NCBI GenBank assembly: GCA_910588125.1
Contig: CAJUPI010000078.1
Span: forward strand, 4,904-12,922
Length of the DNA stretch: 8,019 nt
Origin: an uncultured Lachnospiraceae bacterium
Lineage (GTDB): Bacteria > Bacillota > Clostridia > Lachnospirales > Lachnospiraceae
Direction of reading: 5' to 3'
The position numbers and the translations under genes were made by a program. Position 1 is the stretch's first letter. Each line of letters starts with the position of its first letter. The notes under the pieces were generated by a model, which ran no database searches, was not told where the DNA came from, and worked only from the letters and a program-made list of their open reading frames with translations. This document shows, one piece after another, positions 1-6,230 of the stretch.

Positions 1-2
1 CG

Positions 3-1193
3 GGAGGCTGGACGGGAGATTTTACAGACCTTCCCAAGGCGGACAAAAATGGAACAGTTCTTTCCTATAAAGTAAAGGAAGTGAATGCTCCGAGCGGCTA
101 TACGTCGGGTACACCTGTAAGCGTAACCCTGACCAGCGCCCAGATAAAGGACGGCTACCAAAGCCATTGGAAAGTGGTTAATACTTATGCATCTTCGGAA
201 ATTTTCGTAGAGAAGAAATGGGCGGGCTCGACGCCGGAGACAGAGAAATTTGAAGTGACTGTCGGTCTGTATCAGATGGTGAATAATCAGCCGGTAGCAG
301 TTTCCGGCCAGAGCCAAAAGAAATTGAACAGTGCGAATGGGTGGAAGGGAAGCTGGACGAATCTGAAACAGTATGACAGCAGCGGCAAACCCATTACGTA
401 TCGCCCTTATGAGATCAAGAATGGAGAGCCATTAAAAGAAGGAGCAGAGATTCCCGGGAAAAACGGATCCTTTACGGTAAACTATGATGCTTCTCACGGA
501 GAAATAACGAATGTTTATCATCCGGATAAGGTTAAAGTAAAAGTAAAAAAAGAATGGGCAGGAGATACGGCAGCCGATCGTCCTGATGAAGTGAAGTTCC
601 AGCTTTTGTATGAAGATAAAACAGAATATCAGGATTCAGCAGGAAAAGTCTATGTTTTAACTTTGACTGCCGGAAAGAATTGGGCAGGAGAATTTACAGA
701 TCTTCCTGGCGCGGATGAGCAAGGAAATGCTTTGGCCTATACGGTGAAAGAGATTTCAGAGGTGAATGGCTATCACTCCGGCGAGGCAGAGCAGATTCCG
801 CTGACATCTGCAGAAAAAGCTCAGGGATATGAAAGCAGTTGGAAGGTGGTCAACATATTCAGTGAGGAAGAAATCACGGTTTCTGTAGAAAAAATCTGGG
901 ATGAAGGAACTCCCGATGAGGAGAAATCCGAGGTACATGTGGCCTTATACCGGATAGCAGGAGATACTGTGGTCAGTGCCGGAGAGGAAGAGAAGGTATT
1001 GACAGCCGAGGGCAACTGGAAGACAGAATGGACAAAGCTTAAGAAATATGACGACGAGGGAGCGCAGATCCAATACCGGCCCTATGAGATGGATGGAGAA
1101 CAGCGGGCGGAGGCTGGTAAGGCAATAGAGAACGGGAAGTTCCTGGTGGGCTATAACGAGGATCACACCCGGATTACCAATACTTATAATTAT
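3..1193 (+). repeat. Alternating A-B Cna-B domain supermodule repeat
   Basis: Two kinds of Cna-B domain alternate. Type A (partial 3-197; full 528-863) carries W-x-G-x-F-T-D-L-P, a Y-x-V-K-E segment and ends S-x-W-K-V-V-N. Type B (198-527; 864-1193) starts V-E-K-x-W, has W-T-x-L-K-x-Y-D and Y-R-P-Y-E, and ends I-T-N-x-Y. Equivalent landmarks lie about 670 bases apart (for example Lys codons 213 and 891, Asn codons 510 and 1179), so the unit is a pair of domains rather than one. The copies are clearly diverged at both DNA and protein level. The next domain (1194-1556) belongs to neither type. Confidence 0.8.
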
Positions 1194-2126
1194 GAAAGCC
1201 TTACAGTGAAAAAAATATGGCAGGATTATGAAAACGCCTATAACAGTCGTCCGGAAAAGCTGAAAGTTCGTCTTTTGCAGAACGGAAACTTGTATCAGGA
1301 ACAGGAAATAATCCCGGATGCAGAGGGGAATTGGTCACATACCTGGACAAATATACCGAAGATGCTGGATAAAGAAACACCCTGTGTATATACGGTGGTG
1401 GAGCTGGATGAGAATGGCGAAGAGGTAGGGGAGGCTCAGGAGGCTCAGGAGGGAAGCTTCAACAGTTATCTTTATGAGACGTCCTATGATATGAATTCGG
1501 ACAGTGCAAACGGAACCGCAGAAAAGCCGTTTATCATTACAAATAAGATTAAGCCGGCTTATTTAAGGCTCAGAAAGATGGTAACCAGCGACGAAGAAGC
1601 GCCTTTTATTCCGGATTTTAAGTTCCTGCTTCGGCTGAGAGAAAAGGAAAGCAATGAATATCACACGATCGTGGCCCTGGGGGACAGGGAGATAAGCGGC
1701 AGCATTTTGCTGGTTCTGCCTGCAGGCGGAAAAGAATTTGTGATCGATGAAGTTGTACCGATGGAATATGAGATTGATGGTTATGCCATGGAGAACCGGG
1801 CAAAGAATGCTTCTGATGAGGAGCTTTTGGATGGCGCGGATATGTCCATAAATGTGAATAATGGGGATATCACGGTATATCCGGGAGATGACATTATCTT
1901 TACTGTCAAAAACAAACACAGCCATAAGGGATATTTCCATCATACAACCTCAGTGACCAACCAACACGAAGCCGGGGAAGGTTTCGGACCCCGGAATCCA
2001 TACTCAGAAGAACCCAACAAGGATAAAACCGATCGGCCGGTTCATGAGACGATAGTAGAAGAGACGGCAGCATTATGGCCAGACAAGGTGGAAGAAAAGG
2101 AAGAGGACGATGTCAGGCTGGCATAG
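3..2126 (+). CDS. Cna-B repeat surface protein, 5'-truncated by window edge
   Basis: The reading frame is open from base 3, so the GTG at 81 is internal and the true start lies upstream; 707 residues are visible. It is a chain of Cna-B (collagen-adhesin B type, prealbumin-like) domains: a half domain (to about 197), then full domains at about 198-527, 528-863, 864-1193 and 1194-1556, then a related C-terminal domain (1557-1928) and a charged tail. Each full domain shows the family's isopeptide triad: Lys in V-x-K-x-W (codons 213, 549, 891, 1212), Glu in Y-T-V-x-E or Y-R-P-Y-E (411, 750, 1086, 1401) and Asn in the closing strand, mostly T-N-x-Y (510, 852, 1179, 1542). Such domains build rigid, protease-resistant stalks outside Gram-positive cells. 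The C-terminus has no LPxTG motif and no membrane helix, which is odd for this class. Its stop overlaps the next gene by 17 bases. Family call is firm; role as stalk or adhesin of the fibre is inferred. Confidence 0.9.
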   Translation, partial: GGWTGDFTDLPKADKNGTVLSYKVKEVNAPSGYTSGTPVSVTLTSAQIKDGYQSHWKVVNTYASSEIFVEKKWAGSTPETEKFEVTVGLYQMVNNQPVAVSGQSQKKLNSANGWKGSWTNLKQYDSSGKPITYRPYEIKNGEPLKEGAEIPGKNGSFTVNYDASHGEITNVYHPDKVKVKVKKEWAGDTAADRPDEVKFQLLYEDKTEYQDSAGKVYVLTLTAGKNWAGEFTDLPGADEQGNALAYTVKEISEVNGYHSGEAEQIPLTSAEKAQGYESSWKVVNIFSEEEITVSVEKIWDEGTPDEEKSEVHVALYRIAGDTVVSAGEEEKVLTAEGNWKTEWTKLKKYDDEGAQIQYRPYEMDGEQRAEAGKAIENGKFLVGYNEDHTRITNTYNYESLTVKKIWQDYENAYNSRPEKLKVRLLQNGNLYQEQEIIPDAEGNWSHTWTNIPKMLDKETPCVYTVVELDENGEEVGEAQEAQEGSFNSYLYETSYDMNSDSANGTAEKPFIITNKIKPAYLRLRKMVTSDEEAPFIPDFKFLLRLREKESNEYHTIVALGDREISGSILLVLPAGGKEFVIDEVVPMEYEIDGYAMENRAKNASDEELLDGADMSINVNNGDITVYPGDDIIFTVKNKHSHKGYFHHTTSVTNQHEAGEGFGPRNPYSEEPNKDKTDRPVHETIVEETAALWPDKVEEKEEDDVRLA
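1431..1448 (+). repeat. Tandem 9-base duplication (GAGGCTCAG x2)
   Basis: Two perfect, adjacent, in-frame copies of GAGGCTCAG are followed by GAGG. They encode E-A-Q-E-A-Q-E in a loop of the last full Cna-B domain. This is probably a replication-slippage microrepeat and adds three residues without breaking the frame. Confidence 0.85.
2098..2106 (+). promoter_or_regulatory. Ribosome binding site inside the Cna-B gene
   Basis: AGGAAGAGG lies upstream of the ATG at 2110, with AGGA at 8-base spacing. It sits in the last codons of the Cna-B gene and supports coupled translation of the overlapping next gene. The alternative ATG at 2134 has only an AAGG three bases away, which is too close, so 2110 is preferred. 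Confidence 0.6.
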
Positions 2127-2838
2127 AAGGGAGATGAGCTTTGTGGTTAGAAAAAATGTCTGGAAGAAGCTTTTGCCAGTAGTGCTGCTGGCCGTGATTT
2201 CAATCGTAATTGGCGCGACAGGAGCAGCGGTTCTGCACAATTTGACACTCGAAAATCCCATAAAGACACCTCCGGTGGAAGGTTTTATCCAGGAAAAGCT
2301 TAATGGGAATGCCAAAGAGGTAAATTTCATTAACAAAGGCGAGGCGGATGTGTTTTTGCGGGTGGCCTATGGAGAGACCTGGTCCTATGAGGATTCGGAT
2401 ACGCAGAGGACGTTTCTTCTGCCAAATATGGCCGGCAGAAAGGATGGCAACGGAAAATACCGGGTAGCCAGGCCAGACTGGAGGCCGGAGGAATGGCTGC
2501 TGGATCCCGAGAGCGGATGGCTGTACTATAATAAGGTATTGAAGGCGGGAGAAGCAACGAAGCTGATTGTAAGTAAGGTGGATTTTGCAGATGCCGATGC
2601 TTTAGAGGAGCTGGTGGAGGGCGAGAAATACAAAGAGGCAGATTATGATCTGCATTTTACCATAGAAGTAGTCCAGGCCAGCGACGAGAAGGATGTGAGT
2701 GTGGATGCGGTAAAAAAGCTGTTTCAAAAGGATCTGGGTAGCATGATGGCAGCAAATGGCCGGATAAACAAGGAAGCAGAAATCCAGTGGCCGGGGACGA
2801 AGATCTGGTCCCCGGAGGATGATTCGGCAAAGCAATAA
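2110..2838 (+). CDS. TasA/BsaA-like exported protein with atypical signal segment
   Basis: This 242-residue protein is probably a minor subunit or membrane-held base of the fibre (inferred). It has a basic N-terminus, a hydrophobic stretch at residues 21-42, then L-E-N-P, as in its neighbours. Core motifs shared with the other TasA-like proteins are N-F-I-N-K-G-E followed by F-L-R-V-A-Y and E-x-W, a W-L-Y-Y-N-K-V-L-K-A-G-E-A-T segment, and a late Y-D-L-H-F-T-I-E-V-V-Q-A strand followed by a helix. The usual SipW site (small-x-A before Y-F or Y-Y) is absent: here it reads G-A-T-G-A-A-V-L-H-N. It may be cut by an ordinary signal peptidase at A-T-G-A, or not cut and stay in the membrane. It overlaps the Cna-B gene by 17 bases; a start at 2134 (M9) is possible but has a poorly placed Shine-Dalgarno. 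Family membership is good; function is unknown. Confidence 0.8.
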   Translation: MSGWHRREMSFVVRKNVWKKLLPVVLLAVISIVIGATGAAVLHNLTLENPIKTPPVEGFIQEKLNGNAKEVNFINKGEADVFLRVAYGETWSYEDSDTQRTFLLPNMAGRKDGNGKYRVARPDWRPEEWLLDPESGWLYYNKVLKAGEATKLIVSKVDFADADALEELVEGEKYKEADYDLHFTIEVVQASDEKDVSVDAVKKLFQKDLGSMMAANGRINKEAEIQWPGTKIWSPEDDSAKQ

Positions 2839-2853
2839 AGGGGGGAGTCAGTA

Positions 2854-3522
2854 ATGGAAAAAAAGAAAAAGAAATCTTTGAAGAAAACAGGCATGGTCCT
2901 CCTGGCATCACTGGCTTTGATAGCCGGATCCTTTGGAAGTACCTGGGCGTACTACTACAGTGGTGGTCAGATGCTGGAAAATCCTTTGACCACTTCCCAC
3001 AGCGGAGCGGTTATCGTGGAAATTTTTGACCCTTCAAGCTCCTTTTTGCCGGGAGAAACGGTGGAAAAGAGAGTGGCTTTTCAAAACACCGGGGAGATGG
3101 ATCTCTACTTAAGAGTCCGGATTCCGCCGAATGAGGGCTGGTATGATAAAAAGACTTCTAACACGAAGCTTTTAACCGATCGGGTGATTAAGACCTGGAC
3201 AGCAGAATGGGGTGAGGAAGACGGAAGCGGCGGTTGGAAAGACGGAAGCGAGTGGGTGACGATTGGTAATTATCGCTATTATACAAAAATTCTTCCCAAA
3301 GGTGAAGTGACAAAGGATATCCTGGAAAGCATCCGTCTGGATCCGGAGGTATCTAACGATCGCCATGCTGCCAATTACAGCGATCAGATATATAAGCTGA
3401 CCTTTGATGCAGAGGCGGTTCCGGTCTATGAGGACAGTTCCTATGGCGTGAGGGAAGAGTGGCAGATGGATGTGGAGAAACAAGCAGACGGCACGCTGCA
3501 CTGGTTTTTGCCGGGGGCTTAA
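2854..3522 (+). CDS. Small TasA/BsaA-like SipW-dependent exported protein
   Basis: The product has 222 residues and is the shortest TasA-like protein here. GGGGGGAG at 2840-2847 sits 6 bases before the ATG. The N-terminus is very lysine-rich (K3-K7, then K10-K11), followed by a hydrophobic core and the SipW-type site S-T-W-A|Y-Y-Y, cut after about residue 32. The mature part begins with an L-E-N-P element, then L-P-G-E-T-V-E-K, a strand ending F-Q-N-T-G-E, and L-Y-L-R-V-R-I. The W134 region (E-W-V, then Y-R-Y-Y-T-K-I-L-P-K-G-E-V-T and I-L-E-S-I) and the final Y180-K-L-T-F strand match the paralogues. The family includes the matrix-fibre proteins TasA and CalY (camelysin) and BsaA of Clostridium perfringens. 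A minor or adaptor subunit is inferred from its small size and low similarity to the two larger subunits. Confidence 0.85.
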   Translation: MEKKKKKSLKKTGMVLLASLALIAGSFGSTWAYYYSGGQMLENPLTTSHSGAVIVEIFDPSSSFLPGETVEKRVAFQNTGEMDLYLRVRIPPNEGWYDKKTSNTKLLTDRVIKTWTAEWGEEDGSGGWKDGSEWVTIGNYRYYTKILPKGEVTKDILESIRLDPEVSNDRHAANYSDQIYKLTFDAEAVPVYEDSSYGVREEWQMDVEKQADGTLHWFLPGA

Positions 3523-3549
3523 AACGGGGAAAAAGAGGAGGGAAAAAAC

Positions 3550-4542
3550 ATGAAAAACAAGAAGAAACTGGTGGCGCTGGCAGGGTTGGTGGCCGTGGCA
3601 GCTGTGGGCGGGAGCCTGGCTTACTTCAATCAGACCCTGACAGCAGAGAACATCTTTGACACAGGAACCTATAATACGGAACTGGTCGAGGAGTTCAAGC
3701 CGTCAGAGGGAGAAAACTGGGAGCCGGGAGCCACGGTCAATAAGGATGTAACCTTTAAAAACACCGGAACGCTTCCGGTGGTGGTCCGTGTGAAATTCCA
3801 GGAAAAATGGGTAAGCCGCCAGGATCCGGAAAAAGTTCTTTATGAGATGGACACTACCAGTGATAAGACAAAGCTGGGCACAGGAGATGCCAGAAACAAG
3901 TTTGAGAATGTCTATCAGGGGGATCCTTCAGATGGGCTGACTGGGGCGCAGCGAGATGATTCTGTAGTATATAAACATATGATTCCGGATGGGAAATGGG
4001 TCTACAATGAAGCGGACGGCTATTACTATTATCTGGAAATTCTGCCAGGTGTGGTAAAGAATGAAAACGGAGAAGAAACGGTGGCAGAAACCACAAAGCT
4101 GTTAGACGGAGTGACATTGGCGGAGAATACCGACATGGGAGCCTATCAGGAAAGAAAGTATTATGCAGTTACCGAGGAGCGGCCGGAGAGCGACAGCAGC
4201 GATTGGATCGAGTTTGCTACCAGGAGCAGCGCAGAGGCGGCTTCGGGATATGAGTATCTTTCCACACGTGAGATGAATGAGCAGCTGAAGGCCCAGACGG
4301 GCGGCGAGGGCATTACCTTTATGAAGTCTTCCACAGATATGCTGGAGGGGCTTGGTGGATACAGCCAGGCAGACTATACACTGCTGGTTACGGCTCAGAC
4401 TGTCCAGGCCACCAATCTGGCAGTGAAGGAAGCCTTTGGCGATTTGGAGGTACTGGAGGGACTGGGCTGTACATGGGTAAATGAATTGATGGATGAGACA
4501 CAGATTCAGGCTGCAGTGGACGAAAAGCAGATCACAAATTAG
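3550..4542 (+). CDS. BsaA/TasA-like fibre subunit, SipW-dependent (first of a pair)
   Basis: The protein has 330 residues, with a strong GAGGAGGG at 3535-3542, 7 bases before the ATG. The signal peptide is short and ideal for SipW: K-N-K-K-K, a hydrophobic core, then G-G-S-L-A|Y-F-N-Q with cleavage after A24. The mature N-terminus, continuing T-L-T-A-E-N, is followed by P-G-A-T-V-N-K-D-V-T-F-K-N-T-G and V-V-V-R-V-K-F. W150 begins the segment W-V-Y-N-E-A-D-G-Y-Y-Y-Y. From about residue 274 comes A-D-Y-T-L-L-V-T-A-Q-T-V-Q-A-T, then A-V-K-E-A-F. This matches the SipW-cognate alternate-signal exported protein type (CPF_0494/BsaA-like). It aligns closely with the next gene along its length, which suggests duplication. 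In B. subtilis, TasA forms extracellular matrix fibres; a major-subunit role here is inferred from the strong translation signal and canonical features. A single Cys near the C-terminus is unusual for an exported Firmicute protein. Confidence 0.88.
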   Translation: MKNKKKLVALAGLVAVAAVGGSLAYFNQTLTAENIFDTGTYNTELVEEFKPSEGENWEPGATVNKDVTFKNTGTLPVVVRVKFQEKWVSRQDPEKVLYEMDTTSDKTKLGTGDARNKFENVYQGDPSDGLTGAQRDDSVVYKHMIPDGKWVYNEADGYYYYLEILPGVVKNENGEETVAETTKLLDGVTLAENTDMGAYQERKYYAVTEERPESDSSDWIEFATRSSAEAASGYEYLSTREMNEQLKAQTGGEGITFMKSSTDMLEGLGGYSQADYTLLVTAQTVQATNLAVKEAFGDLEVLEGLGCTWVNELMDETQIQAAVDEKQITN

Positions 4543-4559
4543 TCAGTTACCTGGCTTCA

Positions 4560-4575
4560 AATGCCGAAAGGCGTT
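4560..4575 (+). other. Short RNA stem-loop with GAAA tetraloop between subunit genes
   Basis: AATGCC-GAAA-GGCGTT can fold into a 6-pair stem (one T-G wobble) closed by a GNRA tetraloop. It lies in the longest gap of the operon, 18 bases after one subunit gene and 32 bases before the next. No T-run follows, so it is not a convincing intrinsic terminator. It could be an mRNA processing or stability element that sets relative subunit amounts, or chance. Confidence 0.35.
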
Positions 4576-4594
4576 GATGAACATATCAAAAAAT

Positions 4595-4600
4595 GGAGGT
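4595..4600 (+). promoter_or_regulatory. Ribosome binding site that fixes the start at 4608
   Basis: GGAGGT is a near-perfect Shine-Dalgarno, 7 bases before ATG 4608. The upstream in-frame ATG at 4593 overlaps this site and has no site of its own, so it is not the start. Confidence 0.9.
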
Positions 4601-4607
4601 AGAAAAA

Positions 4608-5666
4608 ATGAAAAAATGGAACAAGAAGGCTCTGGCAGGCGTTGGTTTGGGTGCGTTGGCGCTGGTGGGAGGAACATTCGCTTATTATAATCAGACGGTA
4701 TCTCTGGATAACCCCCTGGGAACCGGAAAATACGAGAATGAGCTGATAGAGGATTATACGCCGCCGACCGAGGATGTGAAGCCCGGCGCCACCATTGACA
4801 AAAAGGTAGGAGCTAAAAATACCGGAGATTATCCGGTGATGGTGAGGATCCGGATGGATGAGAAATGGACTAAGGGGATCAATCTGGATGCCAATGGGGT
4901 ACCACAGGCGACCAAGGAGATTATCACTCAGACCAGCAATGAGATCAAAAAGTTTAATATTAAAGATTTTAAGCAGGGAAATAATGGACAGAAGCTGTGG
5001 CAGGCAATTCAGCAGGATGGTGACGATGCGGACAGCGACGGTGTGACGGTTGGTGATCATACCGTAGTCCGGAAGGAGCTGGGAAATGCAGATAAGTGGA
5101 TTTATAATGAGGCAGACGGATATTGGTATTACTATAAGGTGCTGGGAAAAGGAGAGGCTACAGATACGAATCTCCTGGAATCCATCAGCATTGCTTCCAA
5201 TATCGACTTGGGCCATTATATCCAGGAAGATTATTACTATGTAGGTGATGAGAATACAAAGAAAGAAAAGATTGCCGACAGTGACTGGATCAAGTATCAG
5301 GTCACCAGAAGAAAGGGCACCGATGGAAAAGAGCAGGTGACAGGTGTGGCGCTCTACAATTTGGATGGAACCACAACAGATGTCAGTGATTTGAATAAGG
5401 ATGGAGAGATCAATGCAATTGATCTGGCAAAGCAGCTGAAGCTGACAAACGGACAGAAGCTGTTCCGCAGAAACGAGAGCCTTCTGGATGAGAATGCGAC
5501 GGGTTATGCAGATGCCAACTACACGCTGATGGTGACCTCCCAGTTTGTGCAGGCGACGCCGGATGCCCTGAAGGAAGCCTGGCCGAATATGCCAGCGGAT
5601 ATTCGGAAGGTTGTAAATGAGATTGATGTGAACACGGTTAGTACGGTTAACAACACAAATCCGTAA
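4608..5666 (+). CDS. BsaA/TasA-like fibre subunit with dockerin-type calcium loop
   Basis: The protein has 352 residues. The signal peptide M-K-K-W-N-K-K, hydrophobic core, then G-G-T-F-A|Y-Y-N-Q is a textbook SipW substrate, cut after A25. The mature start continues T-V-S-L-D-N-P-L, followed by P-G-A-T-I-D-K-K-V and K-N-T-G-D-Y-P-V-M-V-R-I. W164 opens W-I-Y-N-E-A-D-G-Y-W-Y-Y-Y-K-V-L-G-K-G-E-A-T and L-L-E-S-I. From about residue 305 comes Y-T-L-M-V-T-S-Q-F-V-Q-A-T, then A-L-K-E-A-W. These are the marks of the previous gene's family, and the two are probably duplicates. Residues 261-272 read D-L-N-K-D-G-E-I-N-A-I-D, a match to the dockerin/EF-hand loop (ligands D261, N263, D265, N269, D272), placed where the sister protein has unrelated sequence. 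A weaker D-x-D-x-D-G loop lies at about 140-151. A main structural subunit role is inferred; calcium binding is predicted from the motif. Confidence 0.88.
   Translation: MKKWNKKALAGVGLGALALVGGTFAYYNQTVSLDNPLGTGKYENELIEDYTPPTEDVKPGATIDKKVGAKNTGDYPVMVRIRMDEKWTKGINLDANGVPQATKEIITQTSNEIKKFNIKDFKQGNNGQKLWQAIQQDGDDADSDGVTVGDHTVVRKELGNADKWIYNEADGYWYYYKVLGKGEATDTNLLESISIASNIDLGHYIQEDYYYVGDENTKKEKIADSDWIKYQVTRRKGTDGKEQVTGVALYNLDGTTTDVSDLNKDGEINAIDLAKQLKLTNGQKLFRRNESLLDENATGYADANYTLMVTSQFVQATPDALKEAWPNMPADIRKVVNEIDVNTVSTVNNTNP
5388..5423 (+). other. Dockerin-like EF-hand loop within the fibre subunit
   Basis: The twelve codons encode D-L-N-K-D-G-E-I-N-A-I-D. Positions 1, 3, 5, 6, 8, 9 and 12 fit the dockerin loop consensus D-x-N-x-D-G-x-I-N-x-x-D, followed by L-A-K-Q-L-K as the start of a helix. 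Only one such loop is seen, whereas true type I dockerins have two about 22 residues apart, so cohesin binding is not implied. Confidence 0.75.
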
Positions 5667-5685
5667 AGACATCAGGAAAAGCCAT

Positions 5686-5690
5686 AAGGA
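5686..5690 (+). promoter_or_regulatory. Poorly spaced ribosome binding site of the signal peptidase gene
   Basis: AAGGA is the only Shine-Dalgarno-like site ahead of ATG 5706, and it lies 15 bases away, well over the usual 5-10. An in-frame stop at 5700 rules out an earlier start close by. The neighbouring subunit genes have far better sites, which would fit low enzyme levels against high substrate levels. Confidence 0.45.
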
Positions 5691-5705
5691 AAGACGAATT
5701 AAAAT

Positions 5706-6194
5706 ATGAAAGTAATACGCGTAATTCTGAATATCCTTTCATGGCCTGTCTACGTTTGTATCGCCACCGGCCTTTTGATAGCCGCCCCTATGGTGGCAGG
5801 CTACCGGCCGGTGGTGGTTTTAAGCGGAAGTATGGAGCCAACCTACCATGTGGGGAGCATTATCTATTATAAGGAAGCTCCCTTTGAGCAGATTGCACAG
5901 GGGGATCCGATTACATTCCATGCCGGGGACGGAGGATCCTTGATCACGCACCGGGTGGTGGAAAAGTCGGAAATGAACCGTGAGTTTGTCACAAAGGGAG
6001 ATGCCAATGAGTCGGCCGACCCGAATCCGGTGTCTTATAGCAATGTGGCTGGAAAGACGTCGAAGCTGACAATTCCTTATGCCGGATATCTGATATCTGT
6101 GGGACGGAAGCCGGCAGTGCTGGCAGTTTTGGCAGCCATTCTGGTGTTGGGGATGCTGGGAGATAACCTGGCACCAGAGAAGGAAAAAGGCTGA
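5706..6194 (+). CDS. sipW: SipW-type signal peptidase I (ER-like, S26B)
   Basis: This membrane serine protease is expected to cut the signal peptides of the TasA-like proteins in the same operon, outside the membrane face. The 162 residues are short, as is usual for SipW and ER/archaeal-type enzymes. An N-terminal membrane segment (about 4-30) leads to S-G-S-M-E-P with catalytic Ser42. I-T-H-R-V-V supplies His82, where the ordinary bacterial type has Lys, and this is the mark of the ER-like class. T-K-G-D-A-N-E-S-A-D holds the conserved Asp region (D99, D105). A second hydrophobic segment at about 135-153 is followed by a charged tail. SipW of B. subtilis processes TasA and TapA and is encoded beside them, the same arrangement as here. 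The start at 5706 is fixed by an in-frame stop at 5700. Function is secure by motif; substrate choice follows from context. Confidence 0.93.
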   Translation: MKVIRVILNILSWPVYVCIATGLLIAAPMVAGYRPVVVLSGSMEPTYHVGSIIYYKEAPFEQIAQGDPITFHAGDGGSLITHRVVEKSEMNREFVTKGDANESADPNPVSYSNVAGKTSKLTIPYAGYLISVGRKPAVLAVLAAILVLGMLGDNLAPEKEKG

Positions 6195-6230
6195 GAAAGG
6201 ATAAACGCTGCAGGTTAATCCGCTTGAATC

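Noticed and set aside
81..83. GTG as the start of the Cna-B gene
   Set aside because: The frame is open and encodes recognisable Cna-B sequence upstream to base 3, with no ribosome binding site before the GTG.
4593..4595. ATG 4593 as the start of the second main subunit
   Set aside because: It overlaps the GGAGGT that serves ATG 4608, and the longer leader would put acidic residues ahead of the lysine-rich signal peptide.
5388..5423. A true dockerin domain implying a cellulosome
   Set aside because: Only one loop is present and there are no cohesins or carbohydrate-active enzymes in the window; the loop alone supports calcium binding at most.
4557..5672. Long open frame of 371 codons on the minus strand opposite the second main subunit gene
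   Set aside because: It lies wholly antisense to a well-supported gene with clear leader, family motifs and ribosome binding site. Its translation is Ile/Leu/His-rich without a recognisable family and looks like a codon-bias shadow.
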